64,000 bases of DNA from Arcicella rosea. GTDB lineage: Bacteria; Bacteroidota; Bacteroidia; Cytophagales; Spirosomataceae. The stretch's first letter is position 1. Each line of letters opens with the position of its first letter. The stretch covers positions 1 to 64,000 of the forward strand of contig NZ_JACHKT010000014.1 of the NCBI RefSeq assembly GCF_014204325.1. Reading direction: 5' to 3'. The translations under genes and the position numbers were made by a program. Of the stretch, positions 62,392 through 64,000 are shown piece after piece. Below the pieces are notes generated by a model. It ran no database searches and was not told the origin of the DNA. It saw only the letters and a list, made by a program, of their open reading frames with translations.

Positions 62392-62504
62392 GTTTAGTTA
62401 GTGAGTTGTGAATGAGTGATTTAGTGATTATTTTAATTCAAATGCTAAGATTGGGATAAGAATATGAGAAAAAGTATTTATTGATTTAGCCTAAAAACAA
62501 ATAA

Positions 62505-62523
62505 GGCGAGATGGAATCTCGCC
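62505..62523. repeat. Short GC-rich palindrome after the SNF2 gene
   Basis: ggcgagat (62505-62512) and atctcgcc (62516-62523) form a perfect 8-bp stem with loop gga, followed by ctacgg. It stands out from the AT-rich surroundings and lies just past the metE stop, so it may end metE transcription or be a repeat family member. Upstream, 62391-62440 has one-sided TTAGTGAGTTGTGA words. Confidence 0.5.
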
Positions 62524-62532
62524 CTACGGTTT

Positions 62533-64000
62533 TTAACAAACGCCCTCTTTTACTTTTTCTCTTAAAAGCGTAGTCGCTTTAATCATATTTTTCAAAGCCA
62601 ATTCTGTTTCTGCCCAACGGCGAGTTTTCAAGCCACAATCTGGATTTACCCATAAATTTCTGGCTGGAATATTGACTAAAGCTTTCTCTAACAAAACCAA
62701 CATTTCTTCGGTTTCGGGTACTCGTGGCGAGTGAATATCATATACCCCCGGCCCGATTTCGTTTGGATATTTGAAATCAACGAAAGCATCCAATAATTCC
62801 ATTTGCGAACGGGAAGTTTCAATCGTAATCACGTCAGCATCCATGTCGGCAATGTGTTTGATGATGTCATTAAATTCAGAATAACACATGTGCGTATGAA
62901 TTTGTGTTTCGTCTTTTACACCCGAAGCACTTAAACGGAAAGCCTCAACGGCCCATTGCAAGTAATTTTCCCAATCGGCACGACGCAGTGGCAAGCCTTC
63001 ACGAATGGCAGGTTCATCAATTTGTATCACTTTAATTCCTGCTTTTTCTAAATCTAATACTTCATCCCGAATCGCCATCGCAATTTGGAAAGCGGTGGTT
63101 TTGCGAGCTTGGTCGTCTCTTACAAATGACCATTGCAAAATCGTAATGGGACCAGTAAGCATTCCTTTCATCAGTTTTTGCGTTTTCGATTGTGCAAATT
63201 CCGACCAGCGAACTGTCATCGCCGTAGGGCGTTCAACGTCGCCATAAATAATTGGAGGTTTCACACAGCGACTACCATAACTTTGTACCCAACCGTTCTG
63301 AGAAAATACATAGCCCGATAATTGCTCGCCAAAATACTCTACCATATCGTTGCGTTCAAATTCGCCATGCACCAATACGTCCAAGCCAATTTCTTCTTGC
63401 CAATGGATAGATTTTTCAATTTCTATCGCAATTTGGGCATCGTACTCTTCTTGAGAAATTATTCCTTTTTTAAGGTTCGCTCTCAATACACGTACATCAT
63501 CCGTTTGCGGAAACGAACCAATGGTTGTAGTCGGGAAAAGTGGAAGTTTTAAGGTTTCCAATTGTAAAGCCTGACGAACACTAAACGGACTTGGACGATG
63601 TGAATCTTTTTCCGTCAAAGCGGTTACTCTTGCTTTTACTTGTGGTTTGTGAATCAGATTTGAATCTTTTCTACTTTGAATAGCCTGTTGATTTTCAGCC
63701 AATTGTTGAGTAAATAAGGGTGCAGATGCTGGTTCTGCAAGCTTTCTCAGCACATTTACTTCATTCAATTTTTGCTTGGCAAAAGCCATCCAATTTTTGA
63801 TTTCTGGTGTAAGTACTTGTTCGTTTTGCTCTAAATCTAAATCGCAAGGTGAATGCAATAAAGAACAAGAAGGGGCAATCATAACTCTTTCTTGTCCTAA
63901 AGTATCAATTGCTTTCTGAATGATTTTCAAGGATTTAGCATAATCGTTCTTCCAAATATTTCTACCATCGACAACACCAAGGGATAAGATTTTTTCAGTT
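62533..64000 (-). CDS. metE: Cobalamin-independent methionine synthase, C-terminal part (cut by window edge)
   Basis: Transfers a methyl group from 5-methyltetrahydrofolate-triglutamate to homocysteine, the last step of methionine synthesis. About 488 residues are in the window and the frame stays open to 64000 ([15 protein letters not shown] upstream of the first in-window start-like codon), so the gene begins outside; full-length MetE has about 750-770 residues. Seen motifs: [66 protein letters not shown] (zinc ligands His and Cys) and [11 protein letters not shown] (zinc ligand Cys). All catalytic features of the C-domain are intact. Confidence 0.95.
   Translation of the reverse strand, partial: TEKILSLGVVDGRNIWKNDYAKSLKIIQKAIDTLGQERVMIAPSCSLLHSPCDLDLEQNEQVLTPEIKNWMAFAKQKLNEVNVLRKLAEPASAPLFTQQLAENQQAIQSRKDSNLIHKPQVKARVTALTEKDSHRPSPFSVRQALQLETLKLPLFPTTTIGSFPQTDDVRVLRANLKKGIISQEEYDAQIAIEIEKSIHWQEEIGLDVLVHGEFERNDMVEYFGEQLSGYVFSQNGWVQSYGSRCVKPPIIYGDVERPTAMTVRWSEFAQSKTQKLMKGMLTGPITILQWSFVRDDQARKTTAFQIAMAIRDEVLDLEKAGIKVIQIDEPAIREGLPLRRADWENYLQWAVEAFRLSASGVKDETQIHTHMCYSEFNDIIKHIADMDADVITIETSRSQMELLDAFVDFKYPNEIGPGVYDIHSPRVPETEEMLVLLEKALVNIPARNLWVNPDCGLKTRRWAETELALKNMIKATTLLREKVKEGVC

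Noticed and set aside
62533-63930. A complete 465-residue gene starting at 63930
   Set aside because: The start-like codon is an internal TTG; the frame stays open to the window edge with clear MetE sequence, so the gene is cut by the window.

Overview
The window reads as a stretch of a plasmid, megaplasmid or chromid from a member of the Bacteroidota, most likely order Cytophagales. The taxonomic signs are AT-rich intergenic DNA, TAnnTTTG-type promoters without clear Shine-Dalgarno sites, lipoproteins with a Lys/Asp-rich +2 to +6 stretch after the lipobox, many TonB-dependent receptors with N-terminal carboxypeptidase-regulatory-like domains, and one protein with a type IX secretion sorting domain. 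No rRNA, tRNA, CRISPR array or intact insertion sequence was seen.

Layout: (1) 1-5037, replication and partition: a Rep_3-type initiator gene on the minus strand, an origin with 14 iterons, then parA and parB, with parS-like palindromes in and after parB. (2) 5043-13804, phosphate scavenging: a nucleotide pyrophosphatase/phosphodiesterase, a membrane-anchored TPR/HTH regulator, a TonB-dependent receptor, a beta-helix lipoprotein and a beta-propeller phytase. (3) 13889-28712, iron and heme: a minus-strand cluster with an HmuR-like receptor, three small proteins and an HmuY-like lipoprotein, back to back with a plus-strand cluster of a truncated receptor, PepSY membrane proteins, two siderophore-type receptors and a DUF6607-like protein, then a [2Fe-2S] ferredoxin-like protein, ferritin and another small unknown gene. 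Two copies of a 17-bp palindrome lie in the divergent promoter and a third lies before the last gene. (4) 28885-37331, an MMPL-type exporter, a pectinesterase and a 1295-residue secreted modular glycosidase. (5) 37936-40812, an MFS transporter and malate:quinone oxidoreductase. (6) 41655-56817, two tripartite RND efflux operons flanking a modular sugar dehydrogenase/cytochrome c protein. (7) 57117-64000, a phosphodiesterase-alkaline phosphatase fusion, a SNF2 helicase and the C-terminal part of MetE, which runs off the right edge.

The most unusual signals lie between genes. A palindrome of form ATGGNCANNNTGNCCAT occurs five times: in parB, just after it, in the loop of the parB terminator, in the loop of the terminator between the MFS and mqo genes 34 kb away, and inside the SNF2 gene. 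I infer these are centromere (parS) sites. Several gene junctions carry long imperfect hairpins built from varying short words such as TTAGTGA, TTATGAG and GAGCTTTGAG, and one REPIN-like double palindrome follows the first RND operon. The rep gene has a consensus promoter overlapped by two inverted partial iterons, and parA has an inverted repeat in its promoter; both look like autoregulation.

Functions are inferred from recognisable family motifs in the translations. No database search was run, so names of small and unknown families are tentative.
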